Shown: positions 19,629 to 30,621, counted from the stretch's first letter. The stretch: DNA of 64,000 bases from Fallopia convolvulus (GCA_964016875.1 OZ024724.1:25767962-25831961), one strand, 5' to 3'. Program-made: numbers and translations. Notes: generated by a model from the letters alone, not told the origin.

Positions 19629-20984
19629 TTGATTGATTCTTTCTCTCCCACTGGCCTTGTTTCTATTAGTGCCGTAAGACGAGGGGTCTCCCCTTGGTTT
19701 GCGGATTTTGCTAACTTTGCCGTAGGGGGAGTGATCCCACCAAATTTGTCTTATCAAGCTAGGAAGAAATTCTTACATGATGCTAGACAATACTTTTGGG
19801 ATGATCCATATCTCTACAAGGAAGGGCGAGATCAAATCTATAGACGATGTGTGTCAAGTGAAGAGGTTGAGAGCATAATTCACCATTGCCACTCCTTGCC
19901 TACGGGGGGTCACGCCAAGAGTTCCAAAACCACCTCAAAAATTCTTCAATGTGGTTATTATTGGCCAACCATGTTCAAGGATGTGCATGATTATGTGAAG
20001 AAGTGTGAGGAGTGCCAAAGAGAGGGGAACCTATCAAGGAGGAATGAGACTCCTCAAACTGGCATTCTAGAAGTTGAGTTATTTGATGTATGGGGTATTG
20101 ACTTCATGGGACCATTTCCCACATCAGGTCCTTACAAGTACATCTTGGTAGCCGTAGACTATGTCTCAAAATGGGTGGAGGCCATACCAACAAGAACCAA
20201 TGATTCTAAGGTGGTGATGAAGTTTTTGAAAAGCAACATTTTTGCAAGGTTTGGTGTGCCTAGGGTTCTCATAAGTGATGGCGGACCTCATTTCATTGAG
20301 AGGTGCTTCGAAAATGTGTTGATTAAGTATGGAGTGTCTCATCGAGTGGGTACTCCTTATCATCCTCAAACAAGCGGGCAAGTCGAGGTGTGAAACCGTC
20401 AAATCAAGGCTATCTTGGAGAAGACCGTATCTCGATCAAGGAAAGATTGGGCCTCTAAGCTCGATGATTCACTTTGGGCTTATAGAACCGCCTTCAAGAC
20501 ACCTTTGGGAACTACACCCTTCAATCTAGTTTATGGCAAGGCATGTCATCTTCCGGTAGAGCTTGAGCACAAGGCGAAATGGGCACTCAAAGAGATGAAT
20601 TGGGATATCAACTTGGCCGGTGAGAAAAGGTTTCTAGAACTTCATGAGTTGGGGGAATTAAGGTTGAAGGCCTATGAGAACTCCAAGCTATACAAGGAGA
20701 AGACCAAGAAGTGGCATGATAGGAAGTTAATTCCAAAGACCTATCAAACCGGTGACAAGGTTCTCCTTTTCAATTCAAGGCTTAAACTTTTCTTCGGAAA
20801 GTTAAGGACTAGGTGGAGCGGACCATTTGTGGTCCACCGTATCTATGCTCATGGTGCGGTGGACTTGGTTGATGAACAAGGACATATTTTCAAAGTGAAT
20901 GGTCATCGAGTGAAGAAGTTCTATGACAAGGACGGTCCAAACGAAGAAGTTAGAGCCTCATGGGCTCTCGTCCTCGCCGATTGA
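19629..20984 (+). pseudogene. Integrase of element D, one in-frame TGA after the catalytic Glu
   Basis: In frame with the RNase H segment before it. The HHCC zinc-binding region (IIHHCHSLPTGGH...KKCEECQ), then the core with WGIDFMGPFP (first Asp), LISDGGPHFIERCF (second Asp) and HPQTSGQVEV (Glu at 20385-20387). TGA stands at 20391-20393. The frame then continues with NRQIKAILEKTV, WAYRTAFKTPLGTTPF, a GDKVLLFNSRLKLFFGKLRTRW C-terminal domain, and ends at TGA 20982-20984. There is no chromodomain. The same TGA is present in E, so it predates their insertion. The stop overlaps GATCCTATACATGCC, which starts the 3' UTR shared with A, B and C. Confidence 0.9.
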
Positions 20985-22688
20985 TCCTATACATGCCATT
21001 GAAGAATAAGAAATTGTGAGCTTTTCATACTCTTCTCTCTTGCCTTTAAGTTTTGATTTCCTTGTTTGATGGGGACATCAAAATTTTAAGTATGGGGTGT
21101 GTTCATGATTTCACTTGTTTATGTTTGTTTATTACTTTGAGGATATTTAGTTTGAGTTTCTAGTTTGTATTTGGAATGTTTTGCTTATTGGTTTGTGGAA
21201 TGACATGGATGATTAATTTGGTCTTGAATGGATTAGTTTTTGGTTTTAGAGAAATTTTTTGCAAAAATCCATAAAAAATTTGAAAAATTGTGTTAAAAAC
21301 AACAAAAAGATTTTGTGTTTTGTAGGTTTTGGACTAGAAATTCCCATCTTAGATTGCCAAAATAAAAGCTAATGATGATGTGAGCATGTAAATTCCTTTG
21401 CATATTTTTGGATAGTTTAGCCTCTTAAATGATGTTGCTTTTGATGTGATCATGATATCTTGCTTGTTTTGTTGAACATGTGAGTTCTAGGATGAGTTCT
21501 TATGCAACTAAGTATGAGTGACCCTTGTGAGATTGATTTTTGGTCATTTTAGGGATTCTTGTTCATATTTGCATATCCCTCATTTTTCTTGTGTGATTAG
21601 CTCATTCATGCTTAGTAAAACTTGCTATTGCGGTGTTTATCTATTTTCCGAGACCGTCATGAGAATTGTCCTAGCATGGTCACATTGATTTTGAACTTTA
21701 TTCTTCTAGTCACATAAATGTTCCATATCCTACCATGAAGATAATCCTTTGTTTGTAGCCCCGTTCTAGCCTAAGCCTTTGTTTGAAACTCCTCAAAAAT
21801 ATTATTCTAGCCTTATATGACTTGACCCTTATGGGATTGGACTTTAGAAGAGAGGTTTGGATTGTATTTGAAGAGTTGAGAATCTCTTGGGTTTAAGGGC
21901 AGAGAATGGTGTTATGAATCATGTGGGTAGTGCATCTTTGTTGTACAAAAATGAAAAAAAAAAGAAAGAAAAGAAAGAAAGAAAATGTTGGAAATGTAAA
22001 GTGGAATAAAGCAAAGAGCTTAAGTGAAGAAAATGGTCCGACCGAGTTACAAGCAACATCGGGCCCAATGTCATAAGAAAGTCGGTCCAAATGTAGAAAT
22101 TGTTGAAAATCCAACAAAAGCATAAGAGCAAAGATGAAGTGGAATGTAAAGTGAAATTTTGGGTTGAAAGGAAAAGGTTAAGTCTTTTGGGTGGGTGTGA
22201 AAGTAATGGTGGAATTTGGTGAAGTTGGTGAGAGTTTAGGTTGTTCAATCCCCATTGAAAGCACCACAAGACCAAATAATTCCCGCCTTGAAAAATACCA
22301 AAAGCCCCATTACAACCCGGCCGAATGTAACCTCTTTGAGGACCTCCATTGAGCCAAGTTCGAAATTCTTTGTGTACTTTGCATTAGGCATCTCTAGGTG
22401 GAGGATTTGGTGATATTAGCTTCAATAGTAAAGTCCTTACTTGCATGATTTTTGAGCTTGAGTGTTCATTGCTAAACCCAAACACATGATGAGTGATACA
22501 CATTCACATATCCCTAAAGTGAGGCTTAGTTGCATTGACTTTATTCCTTGGAACACTTAATCATGTGTGATGATGTAATCTTGCTTGAATATCGATCACT
22601 TGCGCTTAAAATGTGTTTTCATACGAGGCTTTACTTGAAGATTATGTTTCGGTCTTGCTTACATTGTTATTGCTTGAGGACAAGCAAG
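20985..22688 (+). other. 3' untranslated region of element D
   Basis: 1.7 kb, non-coding and collinear with the 3' UTR after the second ORF of A, B and C. Landmarks: polypurine-like TTTAAGTATGGGGTG near 21086-21100, (AAAG)n-like run near 21949-21986, one GC-rich module near 22058-22088 in which the palindrome is changed to TCGGGCCCAA. Confidence 0.8.
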
Positions 22689-22706
22689 TTTAAGTATGGG
22701 GTATTT
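22689..22706 (+). other. Polypurine tract of element D
   Basis: TTTAAGTATGGGGTATTT directly before the 3' LTR, preceded by GAGGACAAGCAAG. Identical in placement in all full copies. Confidence 0.85.
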
Positions 22707-24100
22707 TGATGTCTCTCTATTTGGTGGTGTTTTCATATGTGATTTCCTTTGTAAATATGTTTCTTTTTCCCCTTTTCTTGTGCATTTTGTTCCTTTTTAG
22801 CCTAGTTCCCGTATTTCTATGAGATTCGGAGACTACGCACCTTTTATGTATTTTGTAGGTAATTTGGCATGAATCAAGGATCGATTTGAAGGAGGGTCGA
22901 GACATGGAGCAAAGGCCAAGCTAAAGCGGGAAAGAGAGAAGCAAGCCATGAAGAAGAACAAGAGAAGCCAACAAAGAAGAAGGTGAAACGAAGTCAGGAC
23001 CGAGTTGCAACCACATCGGGCCCGACTTTGAAGTCTCCAACCTCGGACCGAGTTGCACAGTAACTCGGGCCCGAGGTCCTCCGTGTCGGTCCGAGTCGGT
23101 CACCGAACTACTTGGTCTCCAAGGCACGAATTTGTGGACTTCCACTTTTGCCCCTCATCTAATCTATAAAAGGCCCTCTTGTCTTCTAAGAAAGGGTTCC
23201 CCCACACACACAAAAAGGGGGTTCCAAGGGAGCCAAGAGGATTCTTGGAGAGCAAGGAGGAAGGAGAGGAGAAGGAAGAGAGAGAGAATCGGCCAAGGGA
23301 GGAGGTCTTGATAGGTTTTGTTGGTAGATTTGCTTTGTTCTTGTGGATTTGAAAACCCTTGATTTGAATTTGTGGATTGCTTTGGATTTGAATGAAACTT
23401 TGCTTTGTTTTGAGATTGATTATGATGATTGCTTTCCCTTTTGATTTGATTGCTTTCTTTGCTTGTCACATGGAGTAGATCTCCTTGATCTTGGGTTATG
23501 GGGGAAAACCCTAGCTAGGTTTAGGCTAGAAACCCCAATTCCATAGCCTTGAGTGTTTGATCTAAGGAACCCACTCTACATAGAGTTACAATTCCTTGCG
23601 AAAATTGGGAATCAAGGCTTGAGATTGGCAAAGTAGCGAAAGTGAAAATGTGTCAATCTCAAGACCTTGCTTTGAAGGGGATTTCCCCATGGATCGAGGT
23701 GTAGATGTGGTTGGAACGAGGGCGAAAGCACTCGATCCTAGTCCGATCATCACTCATTGCCTGAATTGGGGTGGAAAAGCCTTAATCTACTAGGGAAGGA
23801 ACCCAAAAGCCCAAGATCTACTTTTAAATCTTTGAGTTCGACATCCCCAGCTACCTCGGGCCCGACTTACCTAGTGTCGGTCCCGACTTCCTCTTGTCGC
23901 CAACCTCGGGCCCGACGTGACCTCAGTGTCGGTCCCGACTGTTTTCTTTGTTTTCCTTTGTTTTATGCTCTCCTTTCTAGCTTCCTAGTATCTAGGCACA
24001 TCGATCGAGTAGACTTCCCGAGTGTTCGACACCCACCACGTACTACAACGGGATCGGGTTATAAATTGTATCTCTTGACCCTCGCATCCGAGAGTGACCA
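22707..24100 (+). repeat. 3' LTR of element D
   Basis: 1394 bp. It differs from the 5' LTR at few positions (for example GTGCATTTT versus GTGCGTTTT), with a short deletion of about 10 nt near 23330. It ends in GTGACCA rather than GCGATCA, a changed terminus. The target copy GGAGT follows at 24101. Confidence 0.95.
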
Positions 24101-24105
24101 GGAGT

Positions 24106-24612
24106 GGTGCAAGGCAAGAACAAGCTCAAGGTGGCGGTTATGAAGGCTACGCCCAATGGTATGGTCCGGGAATGGTGTTTCCCGAGCGACAACAAACGGT
24201 GGACATGTCCTTCTTGGCCAACCAAATGGCCCATCTTCAACTTCAACAAGAGAATGTTCTTCAAGAGGTCCATCAAGTGAATCTTCAACAACAATACGTG
24301 TACCAACAACAACAACAATTGCTTCAACAACAAGGTGCTTTCCAAGCTAGCCAAGAAGAGATGAACCGAGCCCTCGGCTACACTAGGCTAGAGGTGGATG
24401 AGCTTAGAGAGGTGGAGGACCAAAGGTGGCGGGTCCAAGATAGCTTCAACACATGGATGAGCGGAAACTTCCCTTCCCGTGAGGACCAATGGACGCGCCC
24501 GGATCCTCAACTCCAACCACCACCACAAGACTTCTACCAAGAGCAAGTGTACGAGAGGGAGCGGCAAGCGAGACTCCAAAGAGGATATAGGCGTGACAAC
24601 CCCTTCGAGTGA
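24106..24612 (+). pseudogene. ATHILA ORF1-like ORF of element B, 3' part
   Basis: Continues the frame broken at 13969: GARQEQAQGGGYEG, then MVFPERQQ, LANQMAHLQLQQENVLQEVHQ, a Gln-rich run, a charged segment YTRLEVDELREVEDQRWRVQD likely to be helical, and YRRDNPFE before TGA at 24610-24612. No lesion is visible. The Gln-rich and charged C-terminus is common to A, B and C and is not part of the ATHILA ORF-1 core. Confidence 0.85.
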
Positions 24613-26351
24613 TTCTAGACATGCCATTGAAGAATAAAGAAATTGTGAGCTCTTTGTACTCTTCTCTCTTGCTTTTAAGTTTTTGTTTTCCTTGTTTGAT
24701 GGGGACATCAAAATTTTAAGTATGGGGTGGGGGGTAAGTGTGCTCATGATTTCACTTGCTTGTGTGTGTTTGTTATTTTGAGGATATTTGGTTTTCGGTT
24801 TCTAGTTTGTGTTTGGGATGTTTGTTTCTTGGTTTGTGGTTTGTGGAATGACATGGATGATTGATTTAGTTTTGAATGGATGAGTCTTTGTTTTTGGTTT
24901 TGTATAGAGAAAATTTTGCAAAAATCCATAAAAATTTGAAAAATTGTGTTGAAAACAACAAAAAGATTTTGTGTTTTGTTGTTTTTTGACTAGAAATTCC
25001 CATCTTAGATTTCCAAATGAAAGCTAATGATGATGTGAGCATGTAAATTCCTCTGCATATTTTTAGATGGTTTAGCCTCTAAAAAGATGTTGCTTTTGAT
25101 GTGATCATGATATCTTGCTTGTTTTATTGAACATGTGAGTTCTAGGATGAGTTCTTATGCAACTAAGTATGAGTGACCCTTGTGAGATTGATGTTTGGCC
25201 ATTTTAGGGATGCTTGTTCATATTTGCATATCCCTCATGTTTCTTGTGTGATTAGCTCATGCATGCTTAGTAAAACTTGCTATTGAGGTGTTTATCTATT
25301 TTCCAAGACCGTCATGAGATTTGTCCTAGCATTGTCACATTGATTTTGAACTTTGTTCTTTTAGTCACATAAATGTTCCATATCCTACCATGAAGTGAAT
25401 CCTTCGTTTGTAGCCCCGTTTTAGCCTAGGCCTTTGTTTGAAACTCCTCAAAAATATTATTCCTAGCCTTATATGACTTGACCCTTATGGGATTGGACTT
25501 TAGAAGAGAGGTTTGGATTGTATTTGAAGAGTTGAGATTCTCTTTGGTTTAAGGGCAAAGAATGGTGTTATGAATCATGTGGGTAATGCATCTTTGTTGT
25601 GCAAAAAAAGAAAATGAAAAAAAAAGAAAGAAAGAAAGAAAGAAAATGTTGGAAATGGAAAGTGGAATGAAGGTAAAGAGCTTAAGTGAAGAAAAAGGGT
25701 CCGACCGAGTTACACACCACATCGGGCCCGATGTCATAAGAAAGTCGGTCCAGTGTAGAAAGTGTGGAAAATCCAACAAAAAGCCTAAGAGCAAAGATGA
25801 AGTGGAATGTTAAGTGAAATTTTGGGTTGAGAGGAAAAATGTTAAGTCTTTTGGATGTGTGTGAAATTGATTGTGGAATTTTGGTGAAGTTGGTGAGAGT
25901 TTAGGTTGTTCAATCCCCATTGTAAGCACCACAAGACCAAATAATTCCCACCTTGAGAAATACCAAAAGCCCCATTACAACCCGGCCGAATGGAACCTCT
26001 TTGAGGACCTCCATTAAGCCAAGTTCGAATTCTTTGTGTACTTTGTATTAGGCATCTCTAGGTGGAGGATTTGGTGATATTAGCTTCAATAGTAAAGTGC
26101 TTACTTGCATTATTTTTGAGCTTGAGTGTTCATTGCTATACCCATACACATGATGAGTGATACACATTCACATATCCCTAAAGTGAGGCTTAGTTGCATT
26201 GACTCTATTCCTTGGAACACTTAATCATGTGTGATGATGTAATCTTGCTTGAATATCAATCACTTGTGCTTAAATGTGTTTTCATACGAGGCTTTACTTG
26301 AAGATTATGTTTCGGTCTTGCTTACATTGTTATTGCTTGAGGACAAGCAAG
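24613..26351 (+). other. 3' untranslated region of element B
   Basis: 1.7 kb non-coding, collinear with A, C and D. Contains the polypurine-like TTTAAGTATGGGGTGGGGGG near 24715-24734, an (AAAG)n-like run near 25607-25645, and one GC-rich module near 25720-25752. Confidence 0.8.
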
Positions 26352-26369
26352 TTTAAGTATGGGGTATTT
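26352..26369 (+). other. Polypurine tract of element B
   Basis: TTTAAGTATGGGGTATTT immediately before the 3' LTR. Confidence 0.85.
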
Positions 26370-27785
26370 TGATGTCTCTTTATTTGGTGGTGTTTTTATA
26401 TATGATTTCATTTGTAAATATGTTTCTTTTTCCCCTTTTCTTGTGTGTTTTGTTCCTTTTTAGCTTAGTTCCCGTATTTCTATGAGATTCAGAGACTATG
26501 CGCGTTTTATGTGTTTTGTAGGTGTTTTGGCGTGGATCAAGGGTCGTTTTGAAGGAGAATCGAAACATGGAGCAAGGCCCGAGCTTAAGAGGGAAAGAGA
26601 GGAGCAAGCCATAAAGAAGAACAAGAGAAAAGCCAACCAGAAGAAGGTGGAATGAGGTCCGGATCGAGTTAGAACCAACGCCGGACCCGAGATGATTTTT
26701 CGACCTCGGACCGACTTGCCCAGTAAGTCGGTCCCGAGGTGCTTCGTGTCGGTCCGAGTCGGTCGCTGGCTGTATTGGGCTCCAAGGAAGAATTTGTAAA
26801 CTACCACTTTTTCCCCTCATCTATAAAAGCTCTCTTATCTTCTAATTGGAGGAGGTTGCCACACACTTAGAGGGGACCAACTCTCAAAAACTCTCAAGAG
26901 GATACTTGGAGAGCAAGGAGGAAGGAGAGGAGAAGGAGAAGAGAGGGAATCGGCCTAAGAGAGGAGATTTCTAGGAGATTTGATAGGTTTGGTTGATAGA
27001 ATAGCTTTGCCTTGTTTTGATTTTGTGGATTTGGAAACCTTGGATTGGAGTTTGTGGATTGCTTTTGATTTGTGAATGAAATTTGGCTTTGGTTTGAGAT
27101 TGATGATGTTGATTGCTTTGCTTTGTGATTTGTTTGCTTTCTTTGTTTGCCATATGGAGTAGATCTCCTTGATCTTGGGTTATGGGGGAAAACTCTAGCT
27201 AGGTTGGGCTAGAAACCCCAATTCCATAAGCCCTGAGTACTTGATCTAGGAACCCACTCTACATAGAGCTACAATTCCTTATGAAAGTAAGGAATCAAGG
27301 CTTGTGATTGGCAAAGTAACGAAAGTGAACATTTGTCCATCTCAAGACCTTGCTTCGAAGGGGATTTCCCCAATGATCGATGTGTAGAAGTGGTTGGAAC
27401 GAGGGTGAAAGCACCTCGATCCTATTCCGATCATCACTTATTGCTTGAAATGGGGTGGAAAAGCCTTAATCTACTAGAGAAGGAACCCAAAAGCCCAAGA
27501 TCTACTTTCAATCTTTGAGTTCGACAAAACCAGCTACATCGGGCCCGACTTGCTCTACGTCGGTCCCGACTTCCCTCTTTGTCGCCAACATCGGGCCCGA
27601 CGGGACACTTATGTCGGTCCCGACTGTTCTCTTTGTTTTCCTTTGTTTTAAGTTCTCCTTTCCAGCTTTCTAGTGTTTAGGCACCTCAATCGAGTAGATT
27701 TCCCGAGCGTTCGACACCCACCACGTTCTACAACGGGGTCGGGTTATAAATTGTATCTCTAGACCCTCGCATTCGTGAGCGATCA
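26370..27785 (+). repeat. 3' LTR of element B
   Basis: 1416 bp, the same subtype as the 5' LTR of B (TTTTATATATG, GGCGTGGATC, GGTGAAAGCACCTCG), ending TTCGTGAGCGATCA, followed by the target copy CAAGC. Confidence 0.95.
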
Positions 27786-27790
27786 CAAGC

Positions 27791-28417
27791 CAGTACGAGG
27801 CGCAACACAACAAGGGTCGGAAGCGCATGGTTTTCAACCCCGGAGATCTTGTGTGGCTACATCTTCGCAAGGACCGTTTCCCGGACTCTAGGAAGACAAA
27901 GCTTCATCAACGAGGAGACGACCCTTTCAAAGTCTTGGAGCGAATCGGGGACAACGCCTACAAGATCGACCTCCCTGGTAAGTATTCGGTACATTCCACT
28001 TTTAATATCGCCGATCTCTCCCCCTATGTCGAGCCCGCTTATGAGAAAACGAGGACGTTTCCCAACCAAGTGGGGGAGGGTGATGCGACCCCCGCCATGG
28101 ATGCTAGCCAGGAGGACGACGCCTTCACACTTCGCTCGGATGGCCCCATCACTCGTGCCAGGACTCGAGCAATCCAGGCCGCGACACAATCGCTTGTGGC
28201 GCGCCTCTCCGCAGGCCACGACGCGCCCCTCGCTGCACCGACGCACACTGCCTTGTGCGTCCTTGGCGTCGAAGAACCTCAACTCAGGCCGACAGTGACA
28301 ACCTCCAACCCCTTGCCACCATCGGACCCGAGCCTTGCACCGTGCCATGGATCGCATCTTGAGGTTCTCGCGACCCTCACGCCAGCGCCCTGGCCAGTGC
28401 CCCGGGCCGCGCCATGA
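27791..28417 (+). pseudogene. Host Ty3/gypsy integrase C-terminus, continuation of 6694-6853
   Basis: Reads QYEAQHNKGRK, FNPGDLVWLHLRKDRFP, SRKTKLHQRGDDPFKVLERI, DNAYKIDLPGKYSVHSTFNI, ADLSPY, then an acidic stretch with GPITRARTRAIQ. The GD-V-WL...RF..R..KL..RG..PF.VL motif chain is the C-terminal GPY/F-type domain of chromovirus-related integrases. I see no chromodomain after ADLSPY, which together with the Arg-rich end suggests a CRM- or Reina-like lineage, but this is tentative. The frame stays open to TGA at 28415-28417; the last 60 or so codons may not belong to the native protein. Confidence 0.75.
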
Positions 28418-28467
28418 CCTCGCCAACGCCGTGTCAAGACCTCTCCGTGCCGCACCAAACCTTGTCG

Positions 28468-28920
28468 TGACACTCCTTGCTCGATCACGGACGACATATC
28501 CCTTTTATAGTATTTTTTGCATTGTTTCCAATTCCGAACATTACCATTAGTGATTTTGTAGTTTTAGGAAGTATTTTATGGGCCTTGCGCCGAAGGATTA
28601 TGGGCTTGCGCTGCTGGGCTTGGATCTGCGTATTCTCCCTAGGTGCGCCGCCCCTATTAGGGTTTCTAGCTTATTTCTCATGCCGCCTCCCTATATAAGA
28701 GGCTTAGGACTATGTTTTTCAGCAGCGCACACTTAGAGATTAATAGAGTCGAGGGTTTTTCTCCTTATTTCTCTCTAGTGCCATTGCGCCGCCGCACTCA
28801 ATCATCCAAAGCTCTCGATTTCACATTGTTCACACTTGCTCGTACCATAATTCAATGAATCAAGTCTTTCGCTTTGCTGATTCGAGACCTACTACTCAAA
28901 CACCACGCCGATCCGTAACA
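28468..28920 (+). repeat. Probable 3' LTR of the host Ty3/gypsy element
   Basis: Follows the integrase end. It has a promoter-like CCCTATATAAGAGG (TATATAA at 28693-28699) about 230 bp before the CGTAACA that ends at 28920, after which the sequence changes character. The right end is a typical CA. The left end (TGACACTCC) is a guess: I see no clear polypurine tract, and the 5' LTR is outside the window, so the boundaries cannot be checked here. Confidence 0.5.
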
Positions 28921-29088
28921 TCCCATACGAGGGACGCATCAATATCTTAAATCAAACCATCAATCTCAAACCCTAAAGAAAACCATCAAATCAAACCCTC
29001 AACCAAATCAAATCCTAAACAAAATACTTCAAATCAACTAATGGTGACGATCGCTGCATTTCTTTAATTGTCGCCCTATATTTGGATA

Positions 29089-29250
29089 TTAGCGACCAAA
29101 TGGTCGCTAATGGCGGCGGTCGCTGTATTTTAAGAGGCGGCCACCGCATTTTGTCGTATTCAAGGGTGGAATTTCATAATTCGCGGTGGTTGATGCCTTG
29201 GTGGTGGCGGTCGCCGCCATTTGATTTAGCAACCATGTGGTCGCTAAATC
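29089..29250. repeat. GGTCGC-type palindromes, CACTA-like subterminal repeats (tentative)
   Basis: A perfect palindrome TTAGCGACCA-AA-TGGTCGCTAA at 29089-29110 and an imperfect one (GATTTAGCAACCATG/TGGTCGCTAAATC) at 29223-29250, with further GGCGGTCGC copies between. Such AGCGACC/GGTCGCT repeats are common near the ends of plant CACTA transposons, but no CACTA terminus or TSD was found. Confidence 0.4.
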
Positions 29251-29326
29251 AGAAATAATTTGTTTGGATATCAATTTATTTGGTGATGAGTTATTTCATT
29301 AAAAAGTTTACACCGTTATGATTTGG

Positions 29327-29408
29327 TTGAAAATCAATTTATTCATAAAGTTTACACTAGTGATCTCAAGATCATTAGTGTAAACTTTATGCATAAATTG
29401 ATTTTCAA
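29327..29408. repeat. Near-perfect inverted repeat with about 39-bp arms
   Basis: The arm at 29327-29365 and its reverse complement at 29370-29408 surround the 4-nt loop TCAA. I count only two mismatches (ATTC versus ATGC, and AGTG versus ATTAG-side base). The arms contain AAAGTTTACACTA. A further partial copy AAAAAGTTTACACCG stands upstream at about 29301-29315. It may be a small foldback element or the ends of a MITE that lost its middle; no TSD is obvious. Confidence 0.8.
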
Positions 29409-30621
29409 ACTATTGAATACAAATCTTCCTCATCGGTATCTTATTCACTCTCAAACTCGCCTTCTGACGTGTCTCTAGACGTCTTAGCTTCAACATCAAC
29501 GACGTCTTAGTGTGGAAAACATGCATGAAACCCGCACAACATAATCTACAACACCACCTACAAAAATTTCATAACACTTCACTACACTTTCTTTACCAAA
29601 AATAAACATTATACAAAAAGATACAAGATAAGTAACACCCGTTTCACTCAACTAAACCTAATCATAATGACAGTACTTTCAACGAATTGTACCATCATTC
29701 TACCGAGGTTCCATAATGGGCCCCTTATCCTTACCTGACACTAAATAAAAACAAGTCCCCAAAGGTCATCTACTATTCTAGTCCAAGCTAGAAATCACAC
29801 GTACTTGTAAGACGTTTAAAACCAATCAAGTTCCTAGCACAAGCACATGCAAAGTCCACACTAACGTAGCACATATAAATTCTAAATCCATACCTAGCTT
29901 TCAATTGATCACACACACATATTCATCCGCACATCGCACAACCATACCTTCACACATTCAAACATTCAAACACTCGTACAATCAAGTTCACATGCAATAA
30001 TAAAACCCTTCACTTAAAGTTGCAATCTGTAGTGCTTATCACCTCTATTCCCAAGTGTGGAGGCACGCCACGAAACTAACAAGAATTGAATAGAAATGAG
30101 TAAGTCGTAAACGACATACCTCGAAACTGGAATTCCAACTACACAAGTGAAACACAAACTTGATAAATAAATTTCTAAACAAAAATAGAGATTTTATAAG
30201 TAGAAAGACAACTTAGGCTTAAAAAACACAATAAAGGTTTATACTCGGAATCACTCCATCCCTCAAGGTAAACTAGCCCGACAATACAAAATCCCCACCT
30301 CTCATCCATGGACTAAACAACCAACCATGCTAATCGGCCTCCAAAACAACCCTATGATAACCCATCCACACACCACCAACCAACCACATATTTACCCATG
30401 CAACATCAAATTTTAACACCCTTCTTGCCCAAAAATCTGCCAAAAGGCCATCTAAGTTCGTCCAACCAAACCCGTAAACAAATCAGCCAGTAAACCTAGT
30501 CTCCTTTACCCAAAACCTCACACAACTCTACAAAGAGGTATAAGGAAGGAGGTACTCAACATGATCAATGTACCACCACTTGATAACTTATAACCACAAG
30601 AGAACTCTGTGACTTGGTTAG

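Larger units (their letters stand above)
13970..24100 (+). mobile_element. Element D: Athila-like retrotransposon with gag, protease, RT, RNase H and integrase
   Basis: 10131 bp, flanked by the perfect target duplication GGAGT (13965-13969 and 24101-24105), inserted in the second ORF of element B. LTRs of 1404 and 1394 bp. Internal order: primer site, gag, protease, RT, RNase H, integrase, 3' UTR, polypurine tract. There is no ATHILA ORF1-like ORF: the 3' UTR follows the integrase stop directly. It is the form that could supply enzymes, although this copy has several stops and frameshifts. It inserted after B, and its LTRs belong to the subtype of A, E and the solo LTR. Confidence 0.95.
6854..27785 (+). 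mobile_element. Element B: Athila-like retrotransposon without RT, interrupted by element D
   Basis: Bounded by LTRs of 1416 bp each and by the direct repeat CAAGC (6849-6853 and 27786-27790), a perfect 5-bp target duplication. Without D (13970-24100 plus one GGAGT) the element is about 10.8 kb. Order: LTR, tRNA-Asp primer site, gag-protease-acidic tail, leader with candidate intron, ATHILA ORF1-like ORF, 3' UTR, polypurine tract, LTR. There is no RT, RNase H or integrase, so it would depend on another element. Its LTR subtype differs from D and E (CTCTTTATTTG, TTTTATATATG, GGCGTGGATCAAGGG). Confidence 0.95.
28921..30621. other. Unassigned repeat-like DNA with GGTCGC palindromes and a long hairpin
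   Basis: 1.7 kb without a credible gene. 28930-29040 is an A/C-rich run of degenerate AAATCAAACC copies. 29041-29260 has TTAGCGACCA/TGGTCGCTAA palindromes. 29327-29408 is a hairpin. 29410-30621 is A/C-rich on this strand, so T/G-rich on the other, and includes TAAGTCGTAAACGACATA (near 30102-30119). Read on the minus strand it resembles an LTR of a Ty3/gypsy element, but I cannot place ends or coding parts. It ends at the E insertion and its continuation is 38410 onward. Confidence 0.4.

Noticed and set aside
27857..28426. Long minus-strand ORF opposite the host integrase
   Set aside because: It mirrors a GC-rich coding region on the plus strand that matches integrase motifs. The minus-strand translation shows no recognisable domain.
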